The position numbers and the translations under genes are program-made. From Neolecta irregularis DAH-3 (Eukaryota > Ascomycota > Neolectomycetes > Neolectales > Neolectaceae), in the NCBI GenBank assembly GCA_001929475.1, contig LXFE01004132.1:1-14900 (forward strand): a stretch of 14,900 bases of DNA, given 5' to 3'. Position 1 is the first letter of the stretch; the number at the start of each line of letters is the position of its first letter. Below are positions 1 through 9,169 of this stretch, piece after piece. The notes under the pieces are model-generated. The model worked only from the letters and a program-made list of their open reading frames with translations. It did not search any database and was not told where the DNA came from.

Positions 1-1158
1 TGGACATCGGAGCAGCATTTGCTGCGAGCATCCTTCCCCAGAATGCAAGTGATCTTTGACCAGTCCTGCCAGACGTTGAGAAAAGCGTTCATCGTCGTTG
101 AAACTTTCCACCCTTTTATAACCACTTAACCCAAGCTCCTTCACCTCTTCGCCGTATTCCAAATCTAATTCAAAGAGTGTTTCAATGTGATCGCTTGTGA
201 AGGCGATGGGAACCACTAAGACATTCTTCTTGCCCGATTTCGCCAAGCCTCGAAGCATATCGATCGTTTGAGGCTCCATCCAAGAGGCAGGCCCTACTTT
301 GGACTGCCATGTCAACCGATACGGATTTTTGGTGCCAAGATCTTGCATAATAGATGATACGCTAGATGCCACCTCCATGACGTAGGTGTCCCCTTTCCGA
401 ACTTGTGACATGGGTAGCGAGTGTGCGGAGAAAAGAATGATGACTGGTTCTGGATCAGCGTACGTTTTCAATGAGTCTCGGATATGTTCGGCAAATGTCT
501 GTTCATGAATATTGTCGAAATGTGGAGAGCATACTTTCACAAGGCTCGGATGGTTGAACCATCTGTCAATTACACTCCATTTTATCCGTCCGTGTGGATC
601 AAGCTTCTTCGACCAATGATAAATATCATTTAAATTACTCCCAGTCGTAGAACATGTATATTGTGGGTACATCGTGACAGCAACAGCCCGTTCCACGCCG
701 TCTCGTAGCATCTGCTCCATAGTCTCGTTCGTAAGTGGACTTGCATATCTAAACATGATATAAGGCACATGAGGACCAGTTTCCGGTGTAGTCTTATCTA
801 GATACTTGCATATTGACTGAGCTTGGACTGTGGACCAATGTCGTATTGGGGAACCCCCGCCGATGGCAGAGTATGATGCTTGTATTTTGGGTGTTCGTCT
901 TCTGGCTATCCACTTTCCGATGGTTGATTGGAATGGGCCCAGTGGAATGATATCAGGGTCTAACAATCAGTATTCCCAGATCTTCAGAACTACCAGTGAA
1001 CAAACGAGTTAGGAAAGGTTGAACTTCACACAGGGTAGTAGGGCCGCCCATATTCATGAAACATATGGCCGAATTGTGAGAATATGCCAAGCTACGAATC
1101 TTACTGTAGGATTCTTCGACGCGGACGCGGTGACTGTAGCCATCGTTCTATGAAGCAT
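1..1158 (-). CDS. HEM15: Ferrochelatase, mitochondrial (3' end outside window)
   Basis: Inserts Fe2+ into protoporphyrin IX, the last step of heme synthesis, on the mitochondrial inner membrane. Exons read 1158-1127 (tentative), 1091-994 and 959-1. Visible family motifs in order: NMGGPTT near the N-terminus, RRTPKIQASY and IGGGSPIRHW, YPQYTCSTTGSN, the catalytic-His motif ILFSAHSLPMS, WQSKVGPASWMEPQT, and IAFTSDHIETLFELDLEY with the conserved acidic residue. The cysteine in YTCSTTG and the last cysteine before the edge (LLRCP) match two of the four [2Fe-2S] ligands of the human enzyme; the other two would lie beyond base 1. The start at 1158 gives a basic, hydroxylated leader (MLHRTMATVTA) suited to mitochondrial import. 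It needs a 35-nt GT-AG intron at 1092-1126 whose donor and branch site are weak, so the first exon is uncertain. The 34-nt intron 960-993 is solid (GTAGTT, TACTGAT, TTAG). Divergent from the next gene, 93 nt apart. Confidence 0.95.
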
Positions 1159-1251
1159 TGTGGTGGAGATAGAAATGATGAGGCAATTTTAAATTTCTGA
1201 TCAAAAATAAAATCCTTCAGACAATCTCATTGATATCCACCACGTCAAGAA
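1159..1251. promoter_or_regulatory. Divergent promoter region, ferrochelatase / DUF1772 gene
   Basis: Only 93 nt separate the two start codons, so the promoters and both 5' UTRs must share this stretch. It is AT-rich in its centre (about 1188-1212). It ends with CACGTCA at 1241-1247, a CRE half-site-like word, followed by a good start context (AAGAAATG). The transcription starts are not visible. Confidence 0.5.
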
Positions 1252-1784
1252 ATGTCTTTCGTAACACCACTAAAAATGATGGGTACTTTATGCCTTGGAG
1301 CTGTTTGCGTAATTTCTGCCGTTATTTTTCAATGTTCTCAAAGTTCAAGGGCTCGCTGATGACTGTTTCCCTCGCTTGTGTTCCGCTTCTTCTCTCATCC
1401 CAGTCTGACGGCGATGCTGCATCATCCTTCAAATTGCTCAAATTGAACTTGAAATCGTATCTGTATCCACTAGAGATTGTATCTATTACATCTCTGCTTG
1501 GCGCATTTGCCGCATCTTCGAGATCTCAAAGGCATCCGTATCTTATCTACTCGGCCATTGCTGGCTCCCTGATCTTTCCATATACTCGCTTTATCATGCC
1601 TTGTGTGCAACTTGAAGATCTCAACGCTGAAACTATCCAAAAAAGCCTTTCTAGATGGGGAACACTCAATTGGGGACGGTGCGCTTGAAATCCAATTTCG
1701 TCATATAAGCTAATCAGGTTCAGGGTTGCATTTGCAGGGATAGCATTTGGAATCGCTACCTTTGGTGGGTATGGAGACTTCTAG
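1252..1784 (+). CDS. DUF1772 (anthrone oxygenase-like) small membrane protein
   Basis: Exons 1252-1308, 1344-1678 and 1718-1784; introns of 35 and 39 nt. The spliced protein is 152 aa, the usual size of the DUF1772 family. It has the family layout of four hydrophobic segments: about residues 9-36 (LCLGAVC joined across intron 1 to LMTVSLACVPLLL), about 58-75, about 82-102 (ending in the family-typical PYTRFIMP), and about 132-147 (VAFAGIAFGIATF) after the family-like SRWGTLNWGRFR. Intron 2 has a clean GCTAATC branch site. Some relatives are oxygenases or oxidases of polyketide pathways (noranthrone and related), but most are uncharacterised, and no biosynthetic cluster is present here, so no substrate should be assumed. 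The start at 1252 was preferred over an out-of-frame ATG at 1230 because it gives the complete first membrane segment after splicing. Confidence 0.8.
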
Positions 1785-1900
1785 TAAAACAACTTAAAAT
1801 ATATACCGTGTTTGAATATTCTTCTTTGAGCTGCAGACACCATGGGAACCCCAACTACACCTCTTCTGATCGGGAGTATGGAACCACCAGCACAGTATTA

Positions 1901-2786
1901 ATGAAGTATTACACAAATACGAGACAATACGCTGACCTGGAGTACGATTAAAGAAATATCGAGAATAAATCAGAGGCAGCTCGATTTACCCGATGGAGCG
2001 TATGTCTTTTTGCGTTGTGGCACCACCATTAATTCTACAGTTCTTGGCATGATCAATACAAGGACAGCGCTTATATTTACATTGGGGGATTGCCTTATGA
2101 TTTAACAGAAGGGGACGTCGTCTGCATATTCTCTCAGTATGGTATGCTTGTCTGCTCACCTGCTCATTTTCTAAGATACGGAGAGCCTCTTGATATCAAT
2201 CTCATTCGGGACAAGAATACTGGCAAAAGCAAAGGGTTTGCATTTCTCAAATACGAAGATCAGCGTTCGACAGTTCTTGCTGTCGATAACTTGAGTGGAA
2301 CTACAGTATGTCACTTGGTATCTACACTTGGCCTGACAAAAGGTCCTTGGGCGAACTTTGCGGGTGGACCATGTTTCTGAGTATCATCAACCTAAGAGGG
2401 AAGGAGAAAGCACCGATTTAGAAGATCCTAGAGCCGCTATGAATGTAGCACCAGAGGCTATGCTATCGAAGACGGATGTCGCCATCAGCAAGACTGATGA
2501 ACTTGATGAAGACGTCCTCGCTGAGGGACTGGATCCTGAGGATCCAATGCGAGGATACCTGATTGAGAAACGGCGCAAGGAACTTCGTTCTGAGAAAAGG
2601 GCTCGTAAAAAATGCGAGCGTATGTCTCGCAGTGAAAAACATGGCGATGAGTCTCGCGGTGAAAAACATGGCGATGAGTCTCGCAGTGAAAAACATGGCG
2701 ATGATAAACCAGAGCGGAAACGTAGTAAACGAGACAGTCGCAGCAGGAGCCCGCATCATCGTTCTCGTTCGCCTAGGAAAGTATGA
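1901..2786 (+). CDS. IST3: Spliceosome/RES-complex RRM protein, Ist3/Snu17 (RBMX2) homologue
   Basis: Component of the RES (retention and splicing) complex bound to the U2 snRNP/SF3b region in the nucleus. Exons 1901-1905, 1943-1999, 2041-2136, 2176-2305 and 2343-2786; introns 37, 41, 39 and 37 nt; 243 aa. The N-terminus [17 protein letters not shown] and the [11 protein letters not shown] box are hallmarks of this family. One RRM spans about residues 32-108, with RNP2 (IYIGGL) at 33-38 and RNP1 (KGFAFLKY) at 72-79, followed by [12 protein letters not shown] and the RTLRVDHV tail that recruits the partner Bud13 in yeast. The rest is charged and basic, with a three-copy SRSEKHGDE repeat and a terminal RS-like stretch ([16 protein letters not shown]). 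The first coding exon is just ATGAA; without that intron the frame has no ATG. Human RBMX2 also has a charged RS-rich tail, unlike the shorter yeast protein. Confidence 0.93.
2625..2705 (+). repeat. 27-bp tandem repeat (3 copies) inside the IST3 gene
   Basis: Three almost identical in-frame 27-nt units start at 2625, 2652 and 2679. Each encodes a nine-residue unit close to SRSEKHGDE. They differ by single bases (one unit has G in place of S; the last ends GDD). The copy number could vary between strains by replication slippage. Confidence 0.9.
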
Positions 2787-3028
2787 CTAGGATGGTGTAC
2801 CAGGGTATCAGTCGAACGGAATATAACCCATGTAAAGCATTAACTAGAAATGTCTTGCTCCATAATTGTCCTCGTGAATTCGCCACACGTGTATTGTTCT
2901 GTGATACCTAACATGAACCGCGTTCGTCAGCTTAAATATCCAGTGGTCTCTCGTCCCGACAAATTCAACTTCCGCCCTCTCCTTTTCTTTCCTTCCCTAA
3001 ATCGCATAAGATTATCCCGCGGTCCACG

Positions 3029-4310
3029 ATGTCGTCTACTATGGTTGTTTGCCATCACTAGAGCACCATTGACGATTACAGAGTCGCAGAAAGAAAGCCA
3101 AGAAGACTGGCATTCAGTTTACGCTGATGATTACTGGTTGTTCGGGGACTGGAAAAACCACCTTTGTCAATACTCTTTGCGGCCGCCAAGTCCAGCCACA
3201 TCAAGAATGCGATGATCCTAAGAATGCTCATATCGAGGAGCAAATCAAGATCAAGCCTGTCACTGTGGGTATGAACAACCCTTGACCCTATTTTGACTGA
3301 AATCCTTAGAATTGGACGAAGAAGGTGTCCGAATTAGTTTGACAATTGTCGATACCCCAGGTTTCGGGGACAACGTCAACAGTGAGGCAAAGTGATTTGC
3401 AGTTTCCGGCTTTAATTGATGGTTAGTTTTGCCGCAATCGCTGGCTACCTTGAAAATCAATACGACGACATTCTTGCCGAAGAGTCGCGAATCAAGCGAA
3501 ATGCTCGGTTCAAAGACCATCGAGTACACGCTCTCTTGTACTTTGTCGTTTGCACAGGCCATGGGTATAATTAATTGCTTGTGCATAGCTGATTTTGAAG
3601 ATTGCGAGAACTTGACATTGAGCTCATGAGGCGACTTTCTCCACGAGTCAATGTTATTCCAGTTCTAGCAAAAGGAGACAGTCTTACCCCTGCTGAACTT
3701 GCAGAATGCAAAAGACTTATCATGGAAGACATTGATTATTATCAAATCGCGATCTACAACTTTCCATATGATGTTGAAGAGGATGATGAAGATACGATTG
3801 AAGAAAACGCTGAACTTCGAAGCCTTATGCCTTTTGCAATTGTTGGCAGCGAAGACATAATCGAGGTTGATGGTCGCCGAGTTCGAGCCAGAGTTTATCC
3901 TTGGGGTATTGTAGAGGGTACGGGAATGGTTCACATCGCAACGCTGATCTTTAGTCGAAAATCCTCGTCATTCCGATTTCTTGGCTCTTCGGTCGGCTCT
4001 TCTGCACTCTCATATTGCCGATCTAAAGGAAATTACTCATGATTTCCTGTACGAGAATTACCGTACAGAAAAGCTTTCCAAGGCTGTTGACACGGTTGAT
4101 GGATCGGAGACTGTTAATCCCGAAGAACTTGCTACTCAATCTGTTCGTCTCAAGGAAGAACAACTTCGACGCGAAGAGGAAAAGTTGAAGGAGATTGAAC
4201 TTAAAGTACAACGTGAAATTACTGAAAAACGACAAGAGCTCTTAGCTCGAGAAGAAAAGCTAAAGGAAATTGAAGCTCGAATTCAGCGTGAGCAATCACA
4301 TGATATCTAA
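3029..4310 (+). CDS. CDC11: Septin, Cdc11 type
   Basis: GTP-binding septin that assembles with other septins into filaments at the bud neck, septum or cortex. Exons 3029-3043, 3082-3268, 3310-3391, 3427-3564, 3601-3917 and 3955-4310; introns 38, 41, 35, 36 and 37 nt; 364 aa. A short basic N-terminus (SRRKKAKKTG, phosphoinositide-binding type) precedes the P-loop GCSGTGKT at residues 24-31. Then come the switch DTPGFGD (82-88), the G4 motif as AKGD (164-167; AKAD in most septins), the septin-unique element ending in YPWGIVEVEN, and a C-terminal coiled coil from about residue 305. IYNFPYDVEEDDEDTIEEN and the MEDIDYY region match Cdc11-group septins better than Cdc3, Cdc10 or Cdc12. The coiled coil holds a duplicated segment of the form EEKLKEIE..(V/I)QRE. 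The first exon is 15 nt and its GTTGTT donor is weak. Upstream, 2886-2891 is a CACGTG word. Confidence 0.95.
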
Positions 4311-4521
4311 GTCATTTGATTCTGATTTCGATGGAGTGAGGAGTTTGTTGGACAAGAGGAGAGATTGGGAAGTCTTCCTTGCGTCATACTTCCATTCGGT
4401 GATAATTAATTGCAATTTCTATTATAGTGGGAGAAGATAAAGCTAGAGCCCAGAATACATTATGCGTGCAAGAATGCGCTGTCGTACTGGAGATCTGTGG
4501 TCTTCGCTGACAACCGAGATT

Positions 4522-5758
4522 TTAACTACCTGACTCATTTGTCCAGAGACCAAAAGGTCCGGGACAGCTTTTCCACAGTCTGATTGTTCCGTCCTCACTT
4601 GAAGTTGCATAAAGATTTCCATCCGGACTGAAACTTACACAATGCACGGCTCCATGGTGACCCTTGTAAATTTCTCAAGGTCAATGACTGCTTGTAGATC
4701 CAGACATACCTAATTCTTCTCCTGAAGGATAATCATACACTCTAACCCAGAGATCGCTGGCACCACCCGTAACAAATTTTGTATGAGAGGGATGGATGGA
4801 GATGCTGGAGACATCATATTCGACATTGATTTGCTTCTCGAGAGTGAAGCTATGTGTCAATTAGGAAGTAGGAGAAGGCGTACACGTCAGAGGATAAGAA
4901 ATAGACAGATTTTCCCGCAGTAACAGTTACACACTTTCCGTCTGCGCTTTGTTCCATCGATGTAATCATAACATTGGCGACAAATTCGTTGACGATGGTA
5001 TTGCTTCGAAGGTCGAACCAGCGAATCTTCTTGTCATCACCAGCCGATAGGATTAGATTTTCAGAGCGCCGATCCCACACGACAGATTTTATGACTCCTT
5101 CATGAGTCTGTAACTGACGGGGTGTACTTGTCTCTAGATCAAAGAGTCGAACTTTCTTTTCATGGCCGCCGGTGATTGCCTGGCAGGCATCTGGGGAAAA
5201 ATCCACACTTCTAACAATGTGCTCGTGAGGGAGAGATGTTTGCTCAGAACCAGTGTAAGTGTTCCAGACTTTACTGTTGGATCAGACAAATCGGGTTCTC
5301 GGTGATACGCGGTGAAATCAGCACTGCCGGTGATTGCTTTTCCCGCGTCTGTAGAAAGACGAGCGGACCATACTGCGCCTTTGTGTCCTAGGAAGGTGCC
5401 AATCCAGTCACCAGTTATTCCATTTCTAAGCATGGGATTGCCGTCTAAAAGTAAGAAGGAGGAACGGGCGACCCAAGACCCTTTGAGGCGGATATGAGAT
5501 AATACTCATCATCGACAATGGGGGAGAAATGGATGTACGTGACTGGGCGTTGGTGGCCTTTTCGAGTCAGTATTTAATTGGAAGCGGCTAATGCACCCGA
5601 ACATGTCTATTTGGGATCAGTTCACGGAAGCAAGGACATGCAGAACAGACCAAGGGCACGACCCTCGAAGATGCGGCCTGCTGCGGTTGTAATGGACGTG
5701 CCTGTTGCTGCTGATGCTGGAGATTTGGGTTCTGTTGTTGCGATGAATGCAAAAGCAT
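4522..5758 (-). CDS. STRAP: STRAP/unr-interacting-protein-like WD40 protein
   Basis: WD40 beta-propeller adaptor. Animal STRAP links TGF-beta receptors, the SMN complex and unr; the fungal homologue's role is less clear. Exons 5758-5651, 5606-5597, 5557-5480, 5444-5309, 5273-4884, 4849-4710 and 4673-4522; introns 44, 39, 35, 35, 34 and 36 nt; 337 aa (human STRAP 350). Diagnostic stretches: [18 protein letters not shown] at the first blade, [56 protein letters not shown], and [21 protein letters not shown] followed by SEDGTIRLW and PFGLW near the C-terminus. A glutamine-rich extension of about 35 residues precedes the propeller and looks disordered; it is not typical of the family. Exon 2 is only 10 nt and encodes the TCSG junction of the first blade. 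Convergent with the septin gene (211 nt between stop codons). Confidence 0.94.
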
Positions 5759-5872
5759 TGCAGGCGGTGCAGCAGCAATAGCAGAGAGAGTAGAGCAGCA
5801 GAGGCGTCTGGTGGTGAGAAATGACGCAACAACACTTTCTCACCACCAATTTTTTGGTTCCAGTCATCAGTA
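5759..5872. promoter_or_regulatory. Divergent promoter region, STRAP-like / DOA1 genes
   Basis: 114 nt lie between the two start codons and must hold both core promoters and 5' UTRs. The STRAP side is a purine-rich run with CAGCAG and GAGAG words. The DOA1 side has ATGACGCAA (about 5820-5828), which resembles a bZIP/CRE half site, and a T-rich tract (about 5850-5856). No clear TATA box is seen. Confidence 0.5.
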
Positions 5873-8521
5873 ATGACAAGGACACAAGGCATAGAAGACA
5901 CAGAAATACCGTCCTTTGAGCTTGCACGCGAATTGCGCGGCCATTCGCAGGATGTATGCGGCTCTGCTTCATATTTTATTGCTGGAACTCAACTGCCAGG
6001 TCAAGGCTGTTGCAGCTCCCACACCCGCCCTGCTGCTTTCTGCCTCCCGCGACGGTTCTATTCGCCAGTGGTCACTTGACAGTAATGGCGATACAGATAC
6101 AGATGGTGATGAGGCAGAGGTGTATTCTTCTAGCACCGCCTCCTTTGTCAATTGCATCGCCTGCATTTTGCCCTCATCCGACTTTCCTGGCGGTCTTGTT
6201 GTTGCAGGAGGCACAGACTGTGCTGTGAGCGTCTTTGCGCCTGGATCACACGAACCAATATATGTACTTGTCGGCCATTCACACAACGTCTGCAGTCTCG
6301 ACGTCGATACTGCTGGTGCAATTGTGTCTGGTTCCTGGGACAAGCACGTCTCGCTTAGAGTACTGCTGATCCTCCAGAACCGCCCGCATCTGGATCAATT
6401 GGCAATCTCATGCTATTCTGCAAGGACACACCCAGGCCGTATGGGCCGTCCTCATTTGGAACGACAGCAGCACAATCCTGACTGGTCCGCTCTCCTCCAT
6501 CTCATATCGTCTCACCCTCAGGCTCTGCGGACAAAACAATTCGTATGTGGAGCAATGCAGCCACAATCAAAACGTACGAGGGCCACACAGATTGCGTCAG
6601 AGCACTCTGTAAACTGGCGGACGACCGATTCGCAAGCTGTGGGAATGACAGGTAAAGCCGCTCACACTGCAAGATCTAAGCCTAGCGCTATTCGCATTTG
6701 GCATATTGATGGTTCTCAGCTCCGTCAACTGTACGGCCACACTTCATTCATTTACTCTCTTGCCCTTCTTCCCTCTGGCGAAATCGTTAGCAGTGGAGAA
6801 GACAGATCAGTACGCATATGGCGGAACCATGAGCTCATCCAAACTATAACAATCCCCGCAGTCAGTGTCTGGAGCGTTGCATGTTCGCCTTTGGGCGATA
6901 TAGTCTGTGGCGCCAGTGATGGGGTTGTGCGTGTCTTCACCCGTGATAGCACAAGGCGCGCCCCCATCCAGGTTCTGAAAGTATGAATCGCCCTTTCTAA
7001 ATTAATATTCTAGGCTTTCGAGGATACTGTCGCAGCCCAGGCCATTCCATCGTTTGGCTCATTTATAATCTCCTCTGACAACAAGCACGCAAGTGGGGGA
7101 TATCAACAAGGAGAACCTTCCAGGCTTGGAAGCACTTCAAAATCCTGGTATCTTCATAAAACCAATCTGAAGCCAATTCGATAGGCAATAAAGAAGCCCA
7201 AGTTATCATGATACGCAATGGCGAAACCGTGGAAGCATATCAGTGGACTGCTGGAAGCTGGCAAAAGATCGGAGAAGTTGTCGATGCCGTGGGATCAGGA
7301 CGAAAACAGATCTATGACGGCAAAGAATACGATTATGTTTTTGACGTGGATATACAGGAAGGTGCACCGCCCTTGAAACTTCCTTACAACGCCAACGAAA
7401 ATCCCTGGTCTGCCGCTAACCGTTTTCTCGAACAAAATGACCTTGACATGGGATTTCTTGAGCAAGTTGCAGATTTTGTCGTAAAGAATACAAAGGGTGT
7501 GAATCTGGGCGTCGCTGAAGATTTTAATAGTCAATACGGTCGTCACAAGCCATTTTTTCGCTTATCATACAGGTAGCCGATATAAACCTGGTCAAAAGGA
7601 TGAGGATCGACCGTCCGTTTTTCCGCAAAGGACCTATCTCTCTTTTAAACAAATCAACCTGGAGGGAATCAAGAAGAAAGTCCGAGATCTGAACAATACT
7701 GTATGCTAGAGCACTGGCGTTGCATTTAATGATCCAGGTTGGCACCGCATCACTTACATCAAAGGAACTGGAGCATCTCGACTCTATCTGTATTCTGCTT
7801 GAAAATTCGCAAGAAATTGACGATACTGGCATACAAGTCATTTTGAAAATTGCAACCTCGTGGCCGATTGCTTCACGCTTCCCTGGATTGGACCTCTTGA
7901 GAATTGTGGTCTTGTATCAGACCTCTATAGATTTATTAGGGATTATCCTTAGGCCAGACCTATATCACAAAGACCAAGGAGATACGAATCTGATGCTCGG
8001 GCTCCGCTCTTTAGTAAATTTCTTTAGTTCCAAGGATGGAAGAAATCTACTCGTTGATAGGATAGAAATGGTAATCCCTACTGCCAAACATTGATACTCA
8101 TGACCAGCTTTTGTCTCTAGTTTCTCTAGTTTCCTCACAAAACAAAAATGTGCGCCTAGCGCGGGCCACATCATATTTGAAGTAGGCTTCGTTGCGTTCC
8201 TCCTTCGTTTGACAAATAGTCTAGTGACTCTTATTCACGAATCCTCGAAGGAATATTTGCGGGAACAGATCGTGGATGTCGTTGAGAAGGTGCTCTTAAG
8301 TATGGGATGCTTATCTAATTTTTATATAGGCCAGTCGTTCGGAGAGTGACCCTGAGACTGTGTACCGCTTGCTTATAGCTCTTGGTACCGCTTTGTCGGT
8401 GCCTAAGCCAACTCGAGAAATGAAGCAGACCGCATTAAAGCTCGTTTTGCAATATCAGACATTATCGATGGAGAAAAGAATTACGAATGCGATTGAAGAT
8501 ATTCGTTTACTCATTGCATAA
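5873..8521 (+). CDS. DOA1: Doa1/Ufd3 (PLAA) Cdc48 adaptor: WD40-PFU-PUL
   Basis: Ubiquitin-binding cofactor of the Cdc48/p97 ATPase that maintains free ubiquitin and helps sort ubiquitinated proteins. Exons 5873-5953, 6000-6343, 6378-6484, 6522-6651, 6686-6980, 7014-7051, 7086-7147, 7185-7538, 7573-7700, 7738-8070, 8108-8181, 8220-8289 and 8330-8521; 735 aa (yeast Doa1 715, human PLAA 795). A WD40 propeller fills about residues 14-310 (ELRGHSQDVKAVAAP; SASRDGSIRQW; SGSWDKTARIW; GSADKTIRMW; SSGEDRSVRIW). The linker has VGDINKENLPG. The ubiquitin-binding PFU domain is at about 357-455 (VIMIRNGETVEAYQW; EYDYVFDVDI; NPWSAANRFL). The Cdc48-binding PUL domain runs from about 489 to the end (NKNVRLARATSYLN; VYRLLIALGTA). 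Intron 2 (6344-6377) is GC-AG and is needed to restore KTARIW. Two introns (8071-8107, 8182-8219) resolve an apparent frame break in PUL. An acidic insert (DTDTDGDEAE) sits in the propeller. Confidence 0.96.
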
Positions 8522-8552
8522 TGTAGACAAGATAGAAAAGTTTAAATATTAT

Positions 8553-9169
8553 TCAAAAGTCTTGAACGCCGGTCTGACATTTGAGATTGTCCTCAAGATG
8601 GGCATCGCCTGGCGGGTCTTCTTGGAAATACGTTTCCTCTAAATCTCGCGTGATGAGATCATTATCGTCGTATTCAGAGTTATAGTCTACTTCATCATAG
8701 TCGAAGTCGCTCTAAAATATCAACAAAACACATGATACCCACTTTTACATCTAGGCCCATCACAAACAGATCCTTGAGCAGATCACCAAGTTCCGCGACA
8801 TTCTCGGGAGCAAATATATTCTCGGCATCATTCGCAAGAGATTCACTCCGCAAACTATTGTACTCTTTCTCATCCAGTTCCTAGTATTCGTAAGCCCAGC
8901 AGGCTTTTGAGCCGTACAGCCAAGATCCTGGAAGAAAATGCATGAGTATCATCCGATTCTTTGCCACGTTGCTCAGCGGCGATTTCATTTCTCACATTCT
9001 TGTTTAATAGCTGAGGATCCAACACAGAGCTATATTTTCCCTCAAGGTATTCCTTTTCAAATTTCTGCAAGTAAACAAAGCGCCGATTTGAAATCAGCAC
9101 ATGCCTCCTTTTGTTCGCAGGGACGCTTTTTAATGGCATTGGAAGATTAGATTTCATATGCGAAGACAT
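8553..9169 (-). CDS. CCDC97: CCDC97 / DUF2052 family protein
   Basis: Exons 9169-8918, 8880-8749 and 8711-8553; two introns of 37 nt; 180 aa. Human CCDC97 is associated with the SF3b part of the U2 snRNP; the fungal proteins are little studied, so a spliceosomal role here is an inference. The family is recognised by the NRRFVYLQKF segment near residue 28 and especially by the acidic C-terminal block: DLLKDLFVMGLD joined to SDFDYDEVDYNSEYDD, then TRDLEETYFQEDPP, which parallels the FLxGEDxDFDY...YDxx...RDxEExYFDEEEP pattern of the family. The middle (about 40-90) matches the family less well, so an unseen small intron or lineage-specific sequence is possible. The second intron could also start 6 nt later (8742, adding two residues); the 37-nt version fits the family better. 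Its stop lies 31 nt from that of the convergent DOA1 gene. Confidence 0.82.

Noticed and set aside
1943-1960. A non-AUG (ACG) start for IST3 at 1944.
   Set aside because: A normal ATG is available through the 37-nt intron 1906-1942, giving the family-typical MNTIKEI N-terminus.
2463-2759. Minus-strand frame with repeated IAMFFTARL.
   Set aside because: It is the antisense reading of the 27-bp repeat in IST3.
5617-5972. Long minus-strand open frames covering the STRAP first exon and the DOA1 5' end.
   Set aside because: They are readings across introns and the divergent promoter in other frames; splicing into the STRAP-like gene explains the real coding part.
8108-8154. A single 47-nt intron (8113-8159) to fix the Doa1 PUL frame.
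   Set aside because: It would remove the conserved NKNVRLARAT segment; two shorter introns keep it and fit the phase.
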